A DNA stretch of 64,000 bases, taken from the NCBI GenBank assembly GCA_017302655.1, contig JAFLDE010000004.1, positions 33,177-97,176 of the forward strand, written 5' to 3'. Positions 22,504 to 33,557 of this stretch are shown here, piece by piece. The stretch is from Burkholderiales bacterium. GTDB lineage: Bacteria; Pseudomonadota; Gammaproteobacteria; Burkholderiales; Burkholderiaceae_C. The number at the start of each line of letters is the position of its first letter. Position 1 is the stretch's first letter. Below the pieces are notes generated by a model that did no database searches, was not told the DNA's origin, and saw only the letters and a list, made by a program, of their open reading frames with translations. The translations under genes were made by a program, and so were the position numbers.

Positions 22504-25500
22504 ATGCCCGCAAGCACCGCCTGGCACCGCTTCGGTCCGGCCGTGCTGGTCTTGCTTGGCTGCCTGCTGGTGGGGTCGGGCGTCGGCCACCTGGCACGAA
22601 CGCGCGACCTGGCCCAACGCGAAGCCGAGGTTCGCGTCCAATTGCAAGCCGCGCGAGACCGGCTCGCCAAGGTCGCCGAGACCACCTTCGCCGCCACGGC
22701 GAGCCTTGAGACCCTGCTGCGCGTGCACGGCGGGCTGGACGAGGCATCATTCCGCGCGGCGGTCGAGGTGCTGCTTCGCGAGCAGTCTCAACTGCGCAAT
22801 GTGGTGGCGGCTCCAGGCGACGTGGTGGCCTACGTTCACCCCTTGGCCGGCAACGAGCGCGTCCTGGGCCTGGACTACCGGCAAGTACCCGTCCAGTGGC
22901 AGCAGATCCTGGCCGCGCGGCAGGATGGCAACCCAATGATCTTTGCTCCCGTTCGGCTGGTGCAGGGTGGCCTCGGCGTGGTGCAGCGGCGCCCCATTTT
23001 TTTGGCGAATGGCAACCAAGGCGAGCTGAGCTACTGGGGCACGGTTTCGGCAGTGGCGGACCTCGAACGCTTCATTCAACAGGCCGCGCTGCCCGAAGGA
23101 GCGCTGCGCCTGGCGTTGATGGCAGAAGGCACGAAAGGCGCCATCCCGCAACTCATCTGGGGCGAGGGCTCGCTCGGTGCGGAGCGACATCTGCGCGATG
23201 AGGTCAGCGCCTCGGGTGCGCGCTGGGTGTTGCTGGGCAGCCCGCGCGAGGGCTGGTGGCGACCGTGGTGGCAGTCCTGGTGGATCTGGATCACGGCAGC
23301 TGCCAGCCTGCTTCTGGTGCTGATGACCTTCCTGCTCACCCAGCGACGCCTGGCCTTGCAGAACGAGGTAAGGGCGCACCGCGAGAGCCGGCAGGAGACC
23401 GAACAAGCCCGGGAACGCCTGCAAGCACTTTTGCGCACCGCCAGCGACTGGTACTGGGAACAGGATGCGGATTTGCGCTTGAGTTTCATCTCGGCCTCGG
23501 CGGAGTTGGACTCCGCCGGCGTGCCGCAGGCTCCGCTGGGCAAGACCCGCTGGGAGCATCCACAGCGTGTGCACGGTCTGCCCGATGAAGCCGCTTGGCG
23601 AGCGCACCGCGAGCAGCAGTTGCGTCGCGAGCCTTTCCGCGACTTCGACTATGCAGTGCGCAGCCAGGATGGCAGCTTGCGCTGGCTCAGCGTGGCGGGT
23701 GAGCCGGTGTTCGACGCGCAGGGGAAGTTCCTGGGCTACCGCGGCACCGGTCGCGACATCACCGCCTACCGTGCGGTGCGCCAGCGCCTGCAGGACGTGC
23801 TCGATGCGGCGGTGCAGGTCGGCATCATCGCCATCGACACCAGCCAGCGCGTCACCCTGTTCAACCGTGGTGCGGAGCGCCTGTTGGGGCACGGAGCCAG
23901 CAGCGTGCTGGGCAGCCGGGTGGATGCCCTCCACCAGCGACAGGAGTTGGAGGCGCGGCGCCTGCAGATGCAGGCGCAACTGGGCCACCGACCCGAGACG
24001 CCCGAACTGGTGGTGGCATGGGCAGAGTCCGGCCCCCCAGAGCAGCAACATTGGACCTTGATGCGAAGGGACGGCAGCGAGTTGCAAGTCTCCTTGCAAC
24101 TCAGCGCGCTGCACGACCAGGATGGTCGGCCGACGGGGCACCTTGGCGTGCTCACCGATCTGAGCCTTCAGTTGCAGGCGCAGGCTGAGACCCGGTCAAG
24201 CGCGGCCCGCCTGACCTCGCTCATGGCAGCGCCGGTGCAAGCTGCCATCATCGCCATCGACCTCGAAGGGCGGATCACGCTGTTCAATCAAGGCGCCGAG
24301 TTGATGGTGGGCTGGCGCGCTGAAGAGATGCTGGGACAGGCACCGACGTGCTTGCACGTGCCCGAAGAATTGCAAGCCCGCTGCGAGGCACTGGCCAAGG
24401 AGCTCGGTGAGCCGGTCAGTCCCTTGCGCTTCTTCGCCCAGCATGCGCAACGTGAACGGCCCGAGCCGCTTCATTGGACCTATCGGCACCGTGATGGTCA
24501 CCTGCTTACGGTGTCGCAAACCTTGGCCTGCCTGCGTGACGCCCAGGGTCACATCAATGGCTATCTGGGCATGATGATCGACATCAGTGCGCAGCGCGCC
24601 GCTGAAGAGCGGCTGCGCACCGCCAACGCGCGCTTGAGCGCCGTGCTGGATGCATCGCTGGAAGTGGGCATGTTGGTCATCGACCCGCAAGGCAAGGTCA
24701 CCGTGTTCAATCGTGGTGCCGAGCGCATGCTGGGCTACAGCGCCGCCGAGATGCTGGGTCAATCGGCCCTGCGACTGCATGATCGCCAGGAGCTGCGGGA
24801 ACGGCACGAAGCGCTGCAGCGTGAGTTGGGCCATGAATGCAGCGTCTTTGAGTTGTTTGCACGCCAGGCGATGCAGCCCCCTGGATTTCGCACGCGGAAC
24901 TGGCTCTATGTGCGCAAGGATGGGCAGCGCCTGCAGGGCTCGATGTCACTCGCACCAATCTGCCTGGAGTCTGGGGAACAGCTGGGCTTTCTGGCCATGG
25001 GCCGCGACATCGGCGACCAACTCGCGGCCGAACAGGCCGAGCGCCAGGCACGGGATCGCCTTCAGGCCGTGCTCGACGGCGCACTCGAGGTCGCCATCGT
25101 GGTCTGCGACAACCAGGGTCACATCACGCTCTTCAACCGGGGCGCTGAGCGGCTGTTCGGCTACCCGGCGCATGAGGTGCTCGGGCGCCCCACGCTGATG
25201 CTTCAGGATCGCCAGGAGCTGGAGCAACGCCGCGGCATGCTGGAGCAGCAGTTGGATCGCCCGCTTCGACTCCCCGAGGCCATGACTCTGGCCCTGCGCC
25301 AAGGAGGTTCAGCACTCAGCCATTGGCATTTCGTTCGCAAGGGTGGCGATCGTTTCATTGGCGCCTTGCGCTTGAGCGCCCTGCGCGACCCGGCAGGGGG
25401 TCCGCCCAGCTACTTGGCGGTGGTGCTCGACATTTCCGAGCAGTTGAGCGCCCGCGAAGCCTTGGAGCAGCTGAACCGCGAACTGGAGCAACGTGTGGAA

Positions 25501-26331
25501 GCTCGCGGTCGCGACTTGGCCCAGGTCCAGGAAGGCTTGATGCGCAGCGAACGGATGGCGGCCCTGGGCTCACTCGTCGCGGGCGTGGCGCACGAGCTGA
25601 ATACGCCCTTGGGCACCGCCATGACCGCCGCTTCGACCCTGCACGACCGCAGCCTGGAGCTGATGCAAGCCTTGAAGCAGCAGCAGCTGCGCCGCTCCAC
25701 CCTGGAAGCTTATGGCCGCGACACCGAACAGATGGCGGAGCTGTTGATGCGCAGCCTGCGCAACGCCAGCGACCTGGTGTCTCACTTCAAGCAACTCAGC
25801 GTGGACCAGACCGGCGACCAGCGACGCAGCTTTCAGTTGGACACGGTCGTGTCCGACGTGCTGTCGGTATTGCGTCCGCAACTCAAGCAGGGCCGGCTGC
25901 GCGTCGAAACCGATATCGAACTGCCCCAGCCCATCGACGCCTACCCGGGCGAGTTGGGCCGGATGCTCACCAACCTCATCCTCAACGCCCAGTTGCACGC
26001 CTTCGCGCCCGACGAGGAGGGCCTCGTGTTGATCCGTGCCCGTCCGTTGGATGACACACGCTTCCTGCTGCAACTGAGCGACAACGGCTGCGGCATGAGC
26101 GACGAGGTGCGGAGGCGGGCCTTCGATCCCTTTTTCACCACCCGACTCGGTTCGGGCGGTTCCGGCCTCGGCTTGAACATCGTCTTCAACATCGCCACCG
26201 GTGTGCTCGGCGGAGAGGTGGAACTGATCAGCGAACCCGGCAAGGGCTCGCTTTTCGAGTTTCGGCTGCCTTATCAGGCGCCTCAGCGTCACCAACCTGG
26301 CGCCGACATGCTCAGCGGCACCACGCCCTAG
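22504..26331 (+). CDS. Multi-PAS sensor histidine kinase with periplasmic sensor domain
   Basis: 1275 residues. TM1 (about 12-27), a periplasmic CHASE-like region to about 260, and TM2 ([19 protein letters not shown]). PAS1 lies at about 300-425. Then come four tandem copies of one PAS type, starting at residues 428, 569, 710 and 852 (spacing 141, 141 and 142), each with a [13 protein letters not shown]-type core. A coiled coil ([16 protein letters not shown]) leads to the kinase core: phospho-acceptor H1030 in [13 protein letters not shown]-box [20 protein letters not shown] and [13 protein letters not shown]. No receiver domain and no regulator gene adjacent, so it is an orphan kinase. Its end overlaps the convergent purL by 20 bp. 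Confidence 0.93.
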   Translation: MPASTAWHRFGPAVLVLLGCLLVGSGVGHLARTRDLAQREAEVRVQLQAARDRLAKVAETTFAATASLETLLRVHGGLDEASFRAAVEVLLREQSQLRNVVAAPGDVVAYVHPLAGNERVLGLDYRQVPVQWQQILAARQDGNPMIFAPVRLVQGGLGVVQRRPIFLANGNQGELSYWGTVSAVADLERFIQQAALPEGALRLALMAEGTKGAIPQLIWGEGSLGAERHLRDEVSASGARWVLLGSPREGWWRPWWQSWWIWITAAASLLLVLMTFLLTQRRLALQNEVRAHRESRQETEQARERLQALLRTASDWYWEQDADLRLSFISASAELDSAGVPQAPLGKTRWEHPQRVHGLPDEAAWRAHREQQLRREPFRDFDYAVRSQDGSLRWLSVAGEPVFDAQGKFLGYRGTGRDITAYRAVRQRLQDVLDAAVQVGIIAIDTSQRVTLFNRGAERLLGHGASSVLGSRVDALHQRQELEARRLQMQAQLGHRPETPELVVAWAESGPPEQQHWTLMRRDGSELQVSLQLSALHDQDGRPTGHLGVLTDLSLQLQAQAETRSSAARLTSLMAAPVQAAIIAIDLEGRITLFNQGAELMVGWRAEEMLGQAPTCLHVPEELQARCEALAKELGEPVSPLRFFAQHAQRERPEPLHWTYRHRDGHLLTVSQTLACLRDAQGHINGYLGMMIDISAQRAAEERLRTANARLSAVLDASLEVGMLVIDPQGKVTVFNRGAERMLGYSAAEMLGQSALRLHDRQELRERHEALQRELGHECSVFELFARQAMQPPGFRTRNWLYVRKDGQRLQGSMSLAPICLESGEQLGFLAMGRDIGDQLAAEQAERQARDRLQAVLDGALEVAIVVCDNQGHITLFNRGAERLFGYPAHEVLGRPTLMLQDRQELEQRRGMLEQQLDRPLRLPEAMTLALRQGGSALSHWHFVRKGGDRFIGALRLSALRDPAGGPPSYLAVVLDISEQLSAREALEQLNRELEQRVEARGRDLAQVQEGLMRSERMAALGSLVAGVAHELNTPLGTAMTAASTLHDRSLELMQALKQQQLRRSTLEAYGRDTEQMAELLMRSLRNASDLVSHFKQLSVDQTGDQRRSFQLDTVVSDVLSVLRPQLKQGRLRVETDIELPQPIDAYPGELGRMLTNLILNAQLHAFAPDEEGLVLIRARPLDDTRFLLQLSDNGCGMSDEVRRRAFDPFFTTRLGSGGSGLGLNIVFNIATGVLGGEVELISEPGKGSLFEFRLPYQAPQRHQPGADMLSGTTP

Positions 26332-29300
26332 CGTTGGCGAACATGCGCAGCCAGGGGCTGACGCCACCGAGCTCGCGGCCACCACGCCAGCTGAACTGGG
26401 CGTTGCGGAACACGCGCTCGGGGTGCGGCATGAGCGCGGTGAAGCGCCCATCCGGTGTGGTCACCGCGGTGAGACCGCCGGCGCTGCCGTTCGGGTTCGC
26501 GGGGTAGGCCTCGGTGGGCTGGCCGGCGCCATCCACGTAGCGCATCGCACACAGCGCTTGGGCGGCATCGCCCTGAACGCTGAAGTCGGCCCGCCCTTCG
26601 CCATGCGCCACCGCGATGGGCAGGCGACTGCCCGCCATCCCGCCCAGGAAGATCGACGGCGAGGCCAGGACCTCGACCATGGCCAGACGCGCTTCGAACT
26701 GCTCGCTGGCGTTGCGCACGAACTTCGGCCAGGCCTCGGCGCCGGGAATCATGGCGGCCAGGGCGGCGAGCATCTGGCAGCCGTTGCAGACGCCCAGGGC
26801 GAAGGTGTCCGGCCGGGCGAAGAAGGCCTCGAACTGCGCCCTCAGACCGACGTTGAAGAGGATGGAGCGTGCCCAGCCCTCGCCGGCGCCCAGGGTGTCG
26901 CCATAGCTGAATCCGCCGCAGGCCACGAAGCCCCGGAAGTCGGCCAGTTGATGGCGACCGGCTTGCAAATCGCTCATGTGCACGTCCACCGCTTCGAAGC
27001 CGGCGAGGTGCAGGGCGTAGGCCATTTCCAGGTGCGAGTTCACGCCCTGCTCTCGCAGCACCGCCACGTGCGGGCGCTGCCCTTCGGGTGCAGACACTGG
27101 GGTTTCGTCAAAGCTCAGATGGAAATGCAAGCCCGGCGCCTGCGAATCGCAGGCGGCCGCGTACTCGGCGTCGGCGCAGGCGGGGTTGTCGCGCTGGCGC
27201 GCAATCTGGTGGCTGACCGCCTCCCATTCCTTCAATGCCTCGCCCAGCGGCAGCTTAAGCAGGCAGCGGGTGTCGGCCCAGACGCTGATCGCGCCGTCCG
27301 TCGTCGGCTTGCCCACCACGTGCGCGCAGGCGCTCAGGCCATGGCGGCGCAGCACGGCGAAGGCGGCATCGCGCTGGGCCGCGGGCAGTTGCAGCAGCGC
27401 GCCCAATTCTTCGTTGAACAGCGCACGCAGCAAGGCTTCGTGCCGCAGGCCGCTGACCTGCTGCGCCCAGTTCTTGGCATCGCCGCCCTCTTCCACCGGC
27501 AGTCCAGCGGCGATCAGCAGGTCCAGGTTCAGCGCCAGCCCGAGCCGACCGGCGAAGGCCATTTCACTGGCGGCTGCCCAGAGGCCACCGTCGCTGCGAT
27601 CGTGATAGGCCAGCAGCATCGGACGCAGCTCGTTCACTGCGGCCACCAGGGACTTGAGCAGGCCGGCGTCGTCCAGGTCGGGCACCGCACCGCCGAACTG
27701 CGATTCGGTCTGCGCCAGCACCGAGCCACCCATGCGCGCCCTGCCCCGACCCAGATCGACCAGGATGAGCACGCTGTCGTCGTCCACCAACTGGGGCGTG
27801 AGGCAGCCTTCCACGGTGGGCAGGCTGGCGAAGGCCGAAACGATGAGCGACACCGGCGCGACGACCTTCTGGCCATCCCATTGCGTGCGCATGGACAAGG
27901 AGTCCTTGCCCACCGGGATGCCGATGCCGAGCGCCGGGCAGAGTTCGAGACCCACGGTCTTCACGGTGTCGAACAGCGCGGCGTCCTCGCCGGCTTCACC
28001 GCAGGCAGCCATCCAGTTGGCCGAAAGCTTGACGCGCGACAACTCGATGGGCGCGGCCAGCAGGTTGGTGATGGCTTCGGCCACCGCCATGCGGCCCGAG
28101 GCGGGCGCGTCCACGGCGGCCAGCGGCGTGCGCTCGCCCATGCTCATGGCTTCACCGGCCAGGCCCTGGTAGTCGGCCAGGGTCACCGCGCAGTCGGCCA
28201 CCGGAACCTGCCAGGGGCCGACCATCTGGTCGCGATGGCTGAGGCCACCCACGGTGCGGTCGCCGATGGTGATGAGGAAGCGCTTGCTGGCCACCGTGGG
28301 GTGGCGCAGCACGGCGCGTGCGGCGCGCTCCAGCTCGATGGCGTCGGCATCGAAGCGGCCGGCCTCGCGGACCACGCGGTGCACGTCGCGGGTCATCTTG
28401 GGCGGCTTGCCCAGCAGCACGTCCATCGGCATGTCGATGGGCGTGTCGCGACCTTCGTCGGCGAGCACCAGCTGCTTCTCGTCCGTCACGGTGCCGACCA
28501 CCGCGAAGGGGCAGCGCTCACGCTCGGCAAAGGCCTGGAACTGCGCCAGCGAAGCCGGCGCGATGGCCAGCACATAGCGCTCCTGGCTTTCGTTGCACCA
28601 GATTTCCTTGGGCGCGAGGCCTTCCTCGTCAAGCGGCACGGCGCGCAGGTCGAAGCGGGCGCCCTTGCCGGCGTCGTTCACCAGTTCCGGGAACGCGTTC
28701 GAGATACCGCCGGCGCCGACGTCGTGGATGGCGAGGATGGGGTTCTCACTGCCCAGCTGCCAGCAGCGGTTGATGACCTCTTGCGCGCGGCGCTGGATCT
28801 CGGGGTTGCCGCGCTGCACCGAGTCGAAGTCGAGCTCGGCACTGTTGCTGCCGGCCGCCATCGAGCTGGCGGCGCCGCCGCCCATGCCGATGCGCATGCC
28901 CGGGCCGCCCAGCTGGATGAGCAGCGTGCCGGCCGGGAAGGCGATCTTGTTCGTCAGGTCGGCGCGGATGGCGCCCAGGCCGCCGGCAATCATGATCGGC
29001 TTCAGGTAGCCGCGTTGCACGCCGCTCACCGCTTGCTCATAGGCGCGAAAGTAGCCGAGCAAATTGGGACGACCGAATTCGTTGTTGAAGGCCGCGCCGC
29101 CAATCGGCCCGTCGATCATGATCTGCAGCGGGCTGGCAATGTGGCCCGGCCGGTTTTCTGGCGTTTCCCAACGCTCAGTCAGGCCGGGTAGGCGCAAGTG
29201 ACTGACGGTGAAGCCCGTCAGACCAGCCTTCGGCCGCGCACCACGGCCGGTGGCGCCCTCGTCGCGGATCTCCCCACCGGCTCCGGTGGCGGCACCCGCA

Positions 29301-30247
29301 AAGGGTGCGATGGCCGTCGGGTGGTTGTGCGTCTCCACCTTCATCAGCACCTGGGCCTGTTCGGGCACGCTGATGTAGCGACCATCCTCGCTCGGCTGCC
29401 AACGCTCAATGGCATGGCCTTCCATGATGGCGGCGTTGTCGGCGTAGGCCACCACGGTGTGCTGGGGCGAGGTCTTCTCCGTGTGCCGGATCATGCCGAA
29501 CAGCGAATGCGGCTGCGGCTGGCCATCGACCACGAAGGTGGCGTTGAAGATCTTGTGACGGCAATGCTCGCTATTGGCCTGCGCGAACATCATCAGCTCG
29601 ACGTCGCTGGGGTTGCGTTGCAGCTTGGTGGCGAAGGCGTCAAGCAGGTAGTCGATTTCGTCTTCGGACAGTGCGAGGCCCCATTCACGGTTGGCGCGCT
29701 CCAGGGCCGGTCGGCCTTCGCCGAGCACATCCACCCGCGCCAAGGGCTGTGCGTCGCGCGCTTCGAACAGGCGCCGGGCCTCGTCGGCGCTCCGGAACAC
29801 CGACTCGGTCATGCGATCGTGAAGAGCCGCCGCGCAGGCCTGCCATTCCGTGTCGCTGAGCGGTTTGGCCGATCCCAGCAGAGGCTTGTCGAGCTCCAGT
29901 TGGTACTCGGTCACACGCTCGACATGCTGGATGGCGATGCCGCAGTTGTGCGCGATGTCGCTGGCCTTCGAAGCCCAGGGGCTCAAGGTGCCCAGGCGCG
30001 GCGTCACCACGACGCATTCGCCCTGACCTGCCGCCGGCGCCGCAGGCCCGTAGGTGAGCAGAGCAGCCAGCCGCTGGAACGTCGCCTCGTCCAAAGCCTC
30101 TGCACTGCTGACCCAATGCACGAAGCGCGCGCGCACGCCTTTCACTCGAGGCACTGCCGCTTGAAGGCGACTCAGCAAGCGCTGGGTGCGAAAGGCGGAG
30201 AGTGCGTCACCCCCCTCGAAACGGTGCAGTCGGTGATGGAGGGCCAT
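26312..30247 (-). CDS. purL: Phosphoribosylformylglycinamidine synthase (PurL, single-chain)
   Basis: About 1311 residues from the ATG at 30247. It makes FGAM from FGAR, glutamine and ATP, step 4 of purine synthesis. The long proteobacterial form is present: N-terminal PurS-like part, two AIRS-like ATPase halves ([46 protein letters not shown]-type loop) and a C-terminal glutaminase domain with Cys in [14 protein letters not shown], preceded by [21 protein letters not shown] 27 bp upstream falls inside a strong hairpin and is rejected. The gene is single-copy in form, on the lagging orientation to its neighbour kinase, and convergent with it. Confidence 0.97.
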   Translation of the reverse strand: MALHHRLHRFEGGDALSAFRTQRLLSRLQAAVPRVKGVRARFVHWVSSAEALDEATFQRLAALLTYGPAAPAAGQGECVVVTPRLGTLSPWASKASDIAHNCGIAIQHVERVTEYQLELDKPLLGSAKPLSDTEWQACAAALHDRMTESVFRSADEARRLFEARDAQPLARVDVLGEGRPALERANREWGLALSEDEIDYLLDAFATKLQRNPSDVELMMFAQANSEHCRHKIFNATFVVDGQPQPHSLFGMIRHTEKTSPQHTVVAYADNAAIMEGHAIERWQPSEDGRYISVPEQAQVLMKVETHNHPTAIAPFAGAATGAGGEIRDEGATGRGARPKAGLTGFTVSHLRLPGLTERWETPENRPGHIASPLQIMIDGPIGGAAFNNEFGRPNLLGYFRAYEQAVSGVQRGYLKPIMIAGGLGAIRADLTNKIAFPAGTLLIQLGGPGMRIGMGGGAASSMAAGSNSAELDFDSVQRGNPEIQRRAQEVINRCWQLGSENPILAIHDVGAGGISNAFPELVNDAGKGARFDLRAVPLDEEGLAPKEIWCNESQERYVLAIAPASLAQFQAFAERERCPFAVVGTVTDEKQLVLADEGRDTPIDMPMDVLLGKPPKMTRDVHRVVREAGRFDADAIELERAARAVLRHPTVASKRFLITIGDRTVGGLSHRDQMVGPWQVPVADCAVTLADYQGLAGEAMSMGERTPLAAVDAPASGRMAVAEAITNLLAAPIELSRVKLSANWMAACGEAGEDAALFDTVKTVGLELCPALGIGIPVGKDSLSMRTQWDGQKVVAPVSLIVSAFASLPTVEGCLTPQLVDDDSVLILVDLGRGRARMGGSVLAQTESQFGGAVPDLDDAGLLKSLVAAVNELRPMLLAYHDRSDGGLWAAASEMAFAGRLGLALNLDLLIAAGLPVEEGGDAKNWAQQVSGLRHEALLRALFNEELGALLQLPAAQRDAAFAVLRRHGLSACAHVVGKPTTDGAISVWADTRCLLKLPLGEALKEWEAVSHQIARQRDNPACADAEYAAACDSQAPGLHFHLSFDETPVSAPEGQRPHVAVLREQGVNSHLEMAYALHLAGFEAVDVHMSDLQAGRHQLADFRGFVACGGFSYGDTLGAGEGWARSILFNVGLRAQFEAFFARPDTFALGVCNGCQMLAALAAMIPGAEAWPKFVRNASEQFEARLAMVEVLASPSIFLGGMAGSRLPIAVAHGEGRADFSVQGDAAQALCAMRYVDGAGQPTEAYPANPNGSAGGLTAVTTPDGRFTALMPHPERVFRNAQFSWRGGRELGGVSPWLRMFANARAWCR

Positions 30248-30271
30248 GTCAGCGTGCGGAGCGGGAAACGG

Positions 30272-30298
30272 CACCGGCCACGGGGAACGTGGCCGGTG
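30272..30298 (-). terminator. Strong hairpin between the amidohydrolase gene and purL
   Basis: Perfect 11-bp stem (arms CACCGGCCACG and CGTGGCCGGTG) with a 5-nt loop, 34 bp after the amidohydrolase stop and 25 bp before the purL ATG. On the minus strand it is followed by CCGTTTCCC, a weak U-tract. It probably ends or attenuates the salvage operon before purL; it also sits in the purL leader. Confidence 0.55.
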
Positions 30299-30331
30299 GC
30301 ATGGAGGATGCGGGATTCTACGGAGTGGGAC

Positions 30332-31648
30332 TCAGTCGCCCGCCTTCATTTGTGCGACGGTCTCTTCCACTTGGGCAAGGACCTTCGAGAGGTCGAAGCG
30401 AGTCAGTTGGCGCTGCTTCAGCACACGATCGCCCTGCACCCAGACGTCGCTCACGTGCTCGCGCGCCGCCACGTAGGCGAGTTGTGCGTCGGGGTGGTAG
30501 ACCGGGCGGCATTCAGGTGCCGAGAGGTCGACGGCGATGACGTCGGCGAGCTTGCCCACTTGGATCGAACCCAGGTCGGCTTCGCGGCCCAGGGCCTTGG
30601 CGGCGTTGATCGTGGCCATTTCGAGCGCACGGCGCGCCGGCACCACGGTGGGCTTGCCGGTCGAGCCCTTGGCGAGCAAGGCGGCTTGGCGGATTTCCTC
30701 GAACATGTCCTGGCGGTTGTTGCTCGCGGCGCCGTCGGTGCCGAGAACAACGTTGACGCCCGCGGCATCGAGGTCAGCGACGCGGCAGATGCCCGAGGCG
30801 AGCTTCAGGTTGCTGCTGGCGTTGTGCGCGATGTGCACCCGGTTCCTCGCCAGCATCGCGATCTCGTCGTCGGTCAAGTGCACCATGTGCACGGCGATCA
30901 TCTTCTCGTTCAGCAGGCCGAGCTTTTCCAGCCGGGCCAGGGGGCGCATGCCGAACTGCTTGAGGCTGCCCTCGACCTCGTCGAGCGTCTCGTGGATGTG
31001 GCAATGCACCTGCAGGCCTTCGCGCTCGGAGAGCTGGCGCAGCTTGACGAAGGTCTCGTCGCTCACCGTGTAGGGCGCATGCGGGCTGCTGGTGAACTGC
31101 AGCAGTTTTTCGCCCTTGAACTTGGCGTAGGCGGCCTCGCCCTTGGCGATGTAGTCGTCGGGGCCGCTGGCGTAGCCGGTGGGGAAGTCGATGACGTTGA
31201 TCGACACCGCGCAGCGGATGCCGGCTTGCAGCGCCGCCTCGGCCATGGCCTCGGGGAAGAAGTACATGTCGTTCAGCGTGGTCACGCCGCCGCGCAGGGC
31301 TTCGGCGGCGCTGAACAGGCTTCCGAGGCGGGTCCATTCGTGGCTCACCCAGCGCTTCTCCAGCGGCCAGATGTGGTGGTTCAGCCAGTCCATCAGCCCG
31401 AGGTCGTCGGCCACCCCGCGCAGCAGGCTCATGGCGCTGTGGGTGTGGCTGTTGATGAGGCCGGGCATCAGCACGTGCTCGGGCAGCGCGACCGGCTCGG
31501 CGTCGGCATGCTGGGCGCACAGCGCCGTCGCGTCACCCACGGCGGCAATGCGCTCACCTTGCAGCAGGACGGCTTGCCCGGTCTGCACGCTGCTTCCAGG
31601 TTCCATGCTCAGCAGCCAGCGCGGCAACAGCAAGGTCTTGGGGCTCAT
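30332..31648 (-). CDS. MTA/SAH-deaminase-type amidohydrolase (TRZ/ATZ family)
   Basis: 438 residues from the ATG at 31648 (AAGGAG upstream). Metal-dependent amidohydrolase fold with zinc ligands in GLINSHTHSAM, His in VHCHIHETLDE, His in RVHIAHNASSN and Asp in VVLGTDGAASNN. The motifs NHHIWPLEKRWV and the length fit S-adenosylhomocysteine / 5'-methylthioadenosine deaminases, though guanine or triazine deaminases are related. It is the third gene of a nucleoside-salvage operon, with the start overlapping the stop of the nucleoside hydrolase by 4 bp, which favours a nucleoside substrate. Confidence 0.85.
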   Translation of the reverse strand: MSPKTLLLPRWLLSMEPGSSVQTGQAVLLQGERIAAVGDATALCAQHADAEPVALPEHVLMPGLINSHTHSAMSLLRGVADDLGLMDWLNHHIWPLEKRWVSHEWTRLGSLFSAAEALRGGVTTLNDMYFFPEAMAEAALQAGIRCAVSINVIDFPTGYASGPDDYIAKGEAAYAKFKGEKLLQFTSSPHAPYTVSDETFVKLRQLSEREGLQVHCHIHETLDEVEGSLKQFGMRPLARLEKLGLLNEKMIAVHMVHLTDDEIAMLARNRVHIAHNASSNLKLASGICRVADLDAAGVNVVLGTDGAASNNRQDMFEEIRQAALLAKGSTGKPTVVPARRALEMATINAAKALGREADLGSIQVGKLADVIAVDLSAPECRPVYHPDAQLAYVAAREHVSDVWVQGDRVLKQRQLTRFDLSKVLAQVEETVAQMKAGD

Positions 31649-32601
31649 GTTCGTTCTCCTTGGTTGAGCCAGGCCCTCAGGCACAGCTCGGTGATGGCGG
31701 GGGCGTTGGCGTCGACGGCCACCGCGTGCTCGGGCAAATCGCGCCAATCGGCGCCGCCCAATCGTTGCCAATCTTGCGTGGTCTGGCCATGGGCCAGGCC
31801 ACCCTCCACCACCCGCACCGGGCCCTGGCGCCATTGCAGCGTTGTCGGCGCCAGCAAGGGCATGAGCGCGATGGCGTCGTGCGCCACCAGCACCTCCTGG
31901 CCGTAATGGCGGTGGTAGAAGTCGATGTAGGGCATGGCCGCCCGGTGCAGCAATCGGGCCACGGCATCGCCATCCGCCAACGCCGCCAGCGCAGCGCGCG
32001 GCATGCGCACTCGCTGCGTCGCGTCCAGGCCCACCACATGCAGCCGGCGCCAGGGGGCGGCGAAGACTTCGTCGGCTGCGCGGGCGTCGTTGAAGACATT
32101 CGCCTCGGCGTTGGGGGTGACGTTGCCGCCCTGCCCGTGCAGGCCGAAGGCACCGCCCATCAGGGTGACGCTGGCCAGGCGCTGCGGCAAGTCAGGGTCC
32201 AGGCGCAAGGCTTGCGCCAGGTTGGTGAAGGGGCCAACGGCCGCCAGGTGCAAATCCGGCTCTTTCCGAGCCGCGCGAATGATGGCCTCGGCCGCAGGCA
32301 TCTGCTCCGCCTGCCGACGCGGTGCGGGCAACGAAGCCGCATGCCCCCCCAGGCCGTCGCCCCCATGCACCTCGGGCGCAAGGCGCGGCGAACCCTGCAA
32401 CGGACCTGCCGCACCCGCATGCACCGGAACGTCGAGGCCCAGCAAGGCACACAGGCCCAGCGCATTGGCAGTGGTGGTGCGCACATCGGCATTGCCAAAG
32501 ACCGTGGACAGACCGACCAGCTCAAAGGCCGGGCTGCGCGCGATCAAAGCCAGGGCGAGCGCGTCGTCCACGCCCGGGTCGGTGTCGAACCAGAGCTTCA
32601 T
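31645..32601 (-). CDS. Nucleoside hydrolase (IunH/RihA-like)
   Basis: 318 residues. The calcium-binding signature WFDTDPGVDDALALAL starts at residue 4, and the family's LAAVGPFTNLAQAL and NVFNDARAADEVF motifs follow, with the late Asp in VAHDAIALMPLL. It hydrolyses N-ribosides to base and ribose. It overlaps ribokinase upstream and the amidohydrolase downstream by ATGA, so the released ribose could be phosphorylated by the neighbouring enzyme. Base preference cannot be read. Confidence 0.92.
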   Translation of the reverse strand: MKLWFDTDPGVDDALALALIARSPAFELVGLSTVFGNADVRTTTANALGLCALLGLDVPVHAGAAGPLQGSPRLAPEVHGGDGLGGHAASLPAPRRQAEQMPAAEAIIRAARKEPDLHLAAVGPFTNLAQALRLDPDLPQRLASVTLMGGAFGLHGQGGNVTPNAEANVFNDARAADEVFAAPWRRLHVVGLDATQRVRMPRAALAALADGDAVARLLHRAAMPYIDFYHRHYGQEVLVAHDAIALMPLLAPTTLQWRQGPVRVVEGGLAHGQTTQDWQRLGGADWRDLPEHAVAVDANAPAITELCLRAWLNQGERT

Positions 32602-33503
32602 GCGATGGCAAGCAAGGCCTGCACCTCGGCACGGCTGGGCATCGCATCTTGAACGCCTGAGCGGGACACCGCCAGGGCGGCGGCGGCTTGAGCGAAGGTC
32701 AGCGCCTCGGGCACCGACTGCCCCTCCGCCAGCGCAGTGACCAGCGCACCCACCAGGGTGTCGCCGGCACCGACGGTGTCCACGGCCTTCACCGCACGGG
32801 CCGGGTCGCGGCGTACCCCTGACTCATCGGCCCAGACCAGGCCATCCGCACCGAGGGACAGCAGGACGGCGCGGGGGCCCTTGGCGCGCAAGGCTTGGGC
32901 CAAACCTTCGGGTGCACCATCGCCCGCCTGAAGCAAGGCGCCAGCTTCCAGCCGGTTCACCACCAGAAGATCCACCAAAGGCAGGAGCGCAGCCCCTTCG
33001 GCGCGGAACGGGGCGGCGTTGAGGAGCACGCGCACGCCGGCCGCGCGGGCACGCTCGAAAGCTCGCGCCAGGCTCACCAAGGGCAACTCCTGCTGGGCCA
33101 CCAGCCAACGCACGCCAGCGAGCGGCAAGGCCTCGACTTGCTGCAGGGGCAAGCTACCGTTGGACCCGGCCACCGTGACGATTTGGTTTTCGCCGTCTTC
33201 AGCACCAACCACGATCAGGGCCACGCCCGGGGCTTCGTCAGCGGGCTGAGCCACCAAGGAGGTGTCCACCCCTTCGGCTTGCAATTGCGCGACCAGGGCT
33301 TCGCCGAGTTCCATGCGGCCCACACGGGCAGCCAGACTCACCTGGGCCCCGAGCCTGGCGGCAGCCACGGCTTGGTTGGCGCCCTTCCCGCCCAGGCAGG
33401 AAGCGAAGCGTTGGCCACGCAGCGTCTCGCCTGGGAGCGGCAGTCGGGGCGCGTGCACCACCAAGTCGCGGTTCACGCTGCCCAGTACGAGGATCTCAGC
33501 CAT
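32598..33503 (-). CDS. rbsK: Ribokinase
   Basis: 301 residues, PfkB fold. N-terminal motif GSVNRDLVVHAPRLPLPGE, the substrate-binding GGKGANQAVAAARLGA and the C-terminal PfkB signature DTVGAGDTLVGALV with catalytic Asp are present. It phosphorylates ribose to ribose-5-phosphate. It is first in the operon with nucleoside hydrolase and amidohydrolase, and lies just downstream of the gltA terminator on the same strand, so it needs its own promoter or read-through. Confidence 0.93.
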   Translation of the reverse strand: MAEILVLGSVNRDLVVHAPRLPLPGETLRGQRFASCLGGKGANQAVAAARLGAQVSLAARVGRMELGEALVAQLQAEGVDTSLVAQPADEAPGVALIVVGAEDGENQIVTVAGSNGSLPLQQVEALPLAGVRWLVAQQELPLVSLARAFERARAAGVRVLLNAAPFRAEGAALLPLVDLLVVNRLEAGALLQAGDGAPEGLAQALRAKGPRAVLLSLGADGLVWADESGVRRDPARAVKAVDTVGAGDTLVGALVTALAEGQSVPEALTFAQAAAALAVSRSGVQDAMPSRAEVQALLAIA

Positions 33504-33516
33504 GTCGCCCCCAATG

Positions 33517-33542
33517 AAAACGCCCCCGGCGAGCGGGGGCGT
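33517..33542 (-). terminator. Rho-independent terminator after gltA
   Basis: On the minus strand, arms ACGCCCCC and GGGGGCGT (8 bp, 7-nt loop) are followed directly by TTTTC. It starts 16 bp after the gltA stop, a good intrinsic terminator for the sdh-gltA operon. Confidence 0.85.
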
Positions 33543-33557
33543 CGGGCCACGAAGTGA

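Noticed and set aside
26423-31906. Two very long open frames (over 900 codons each) on the plus strand opposite purL and the amidohydrolase gene
   Set aside because: They lie antisense to genes with complete conserved motifs. Their residue make-up (His, Arg, Gly, Gln, Ala) is the usual by-product of GC-rich antisense reading, and they cross gene borders.
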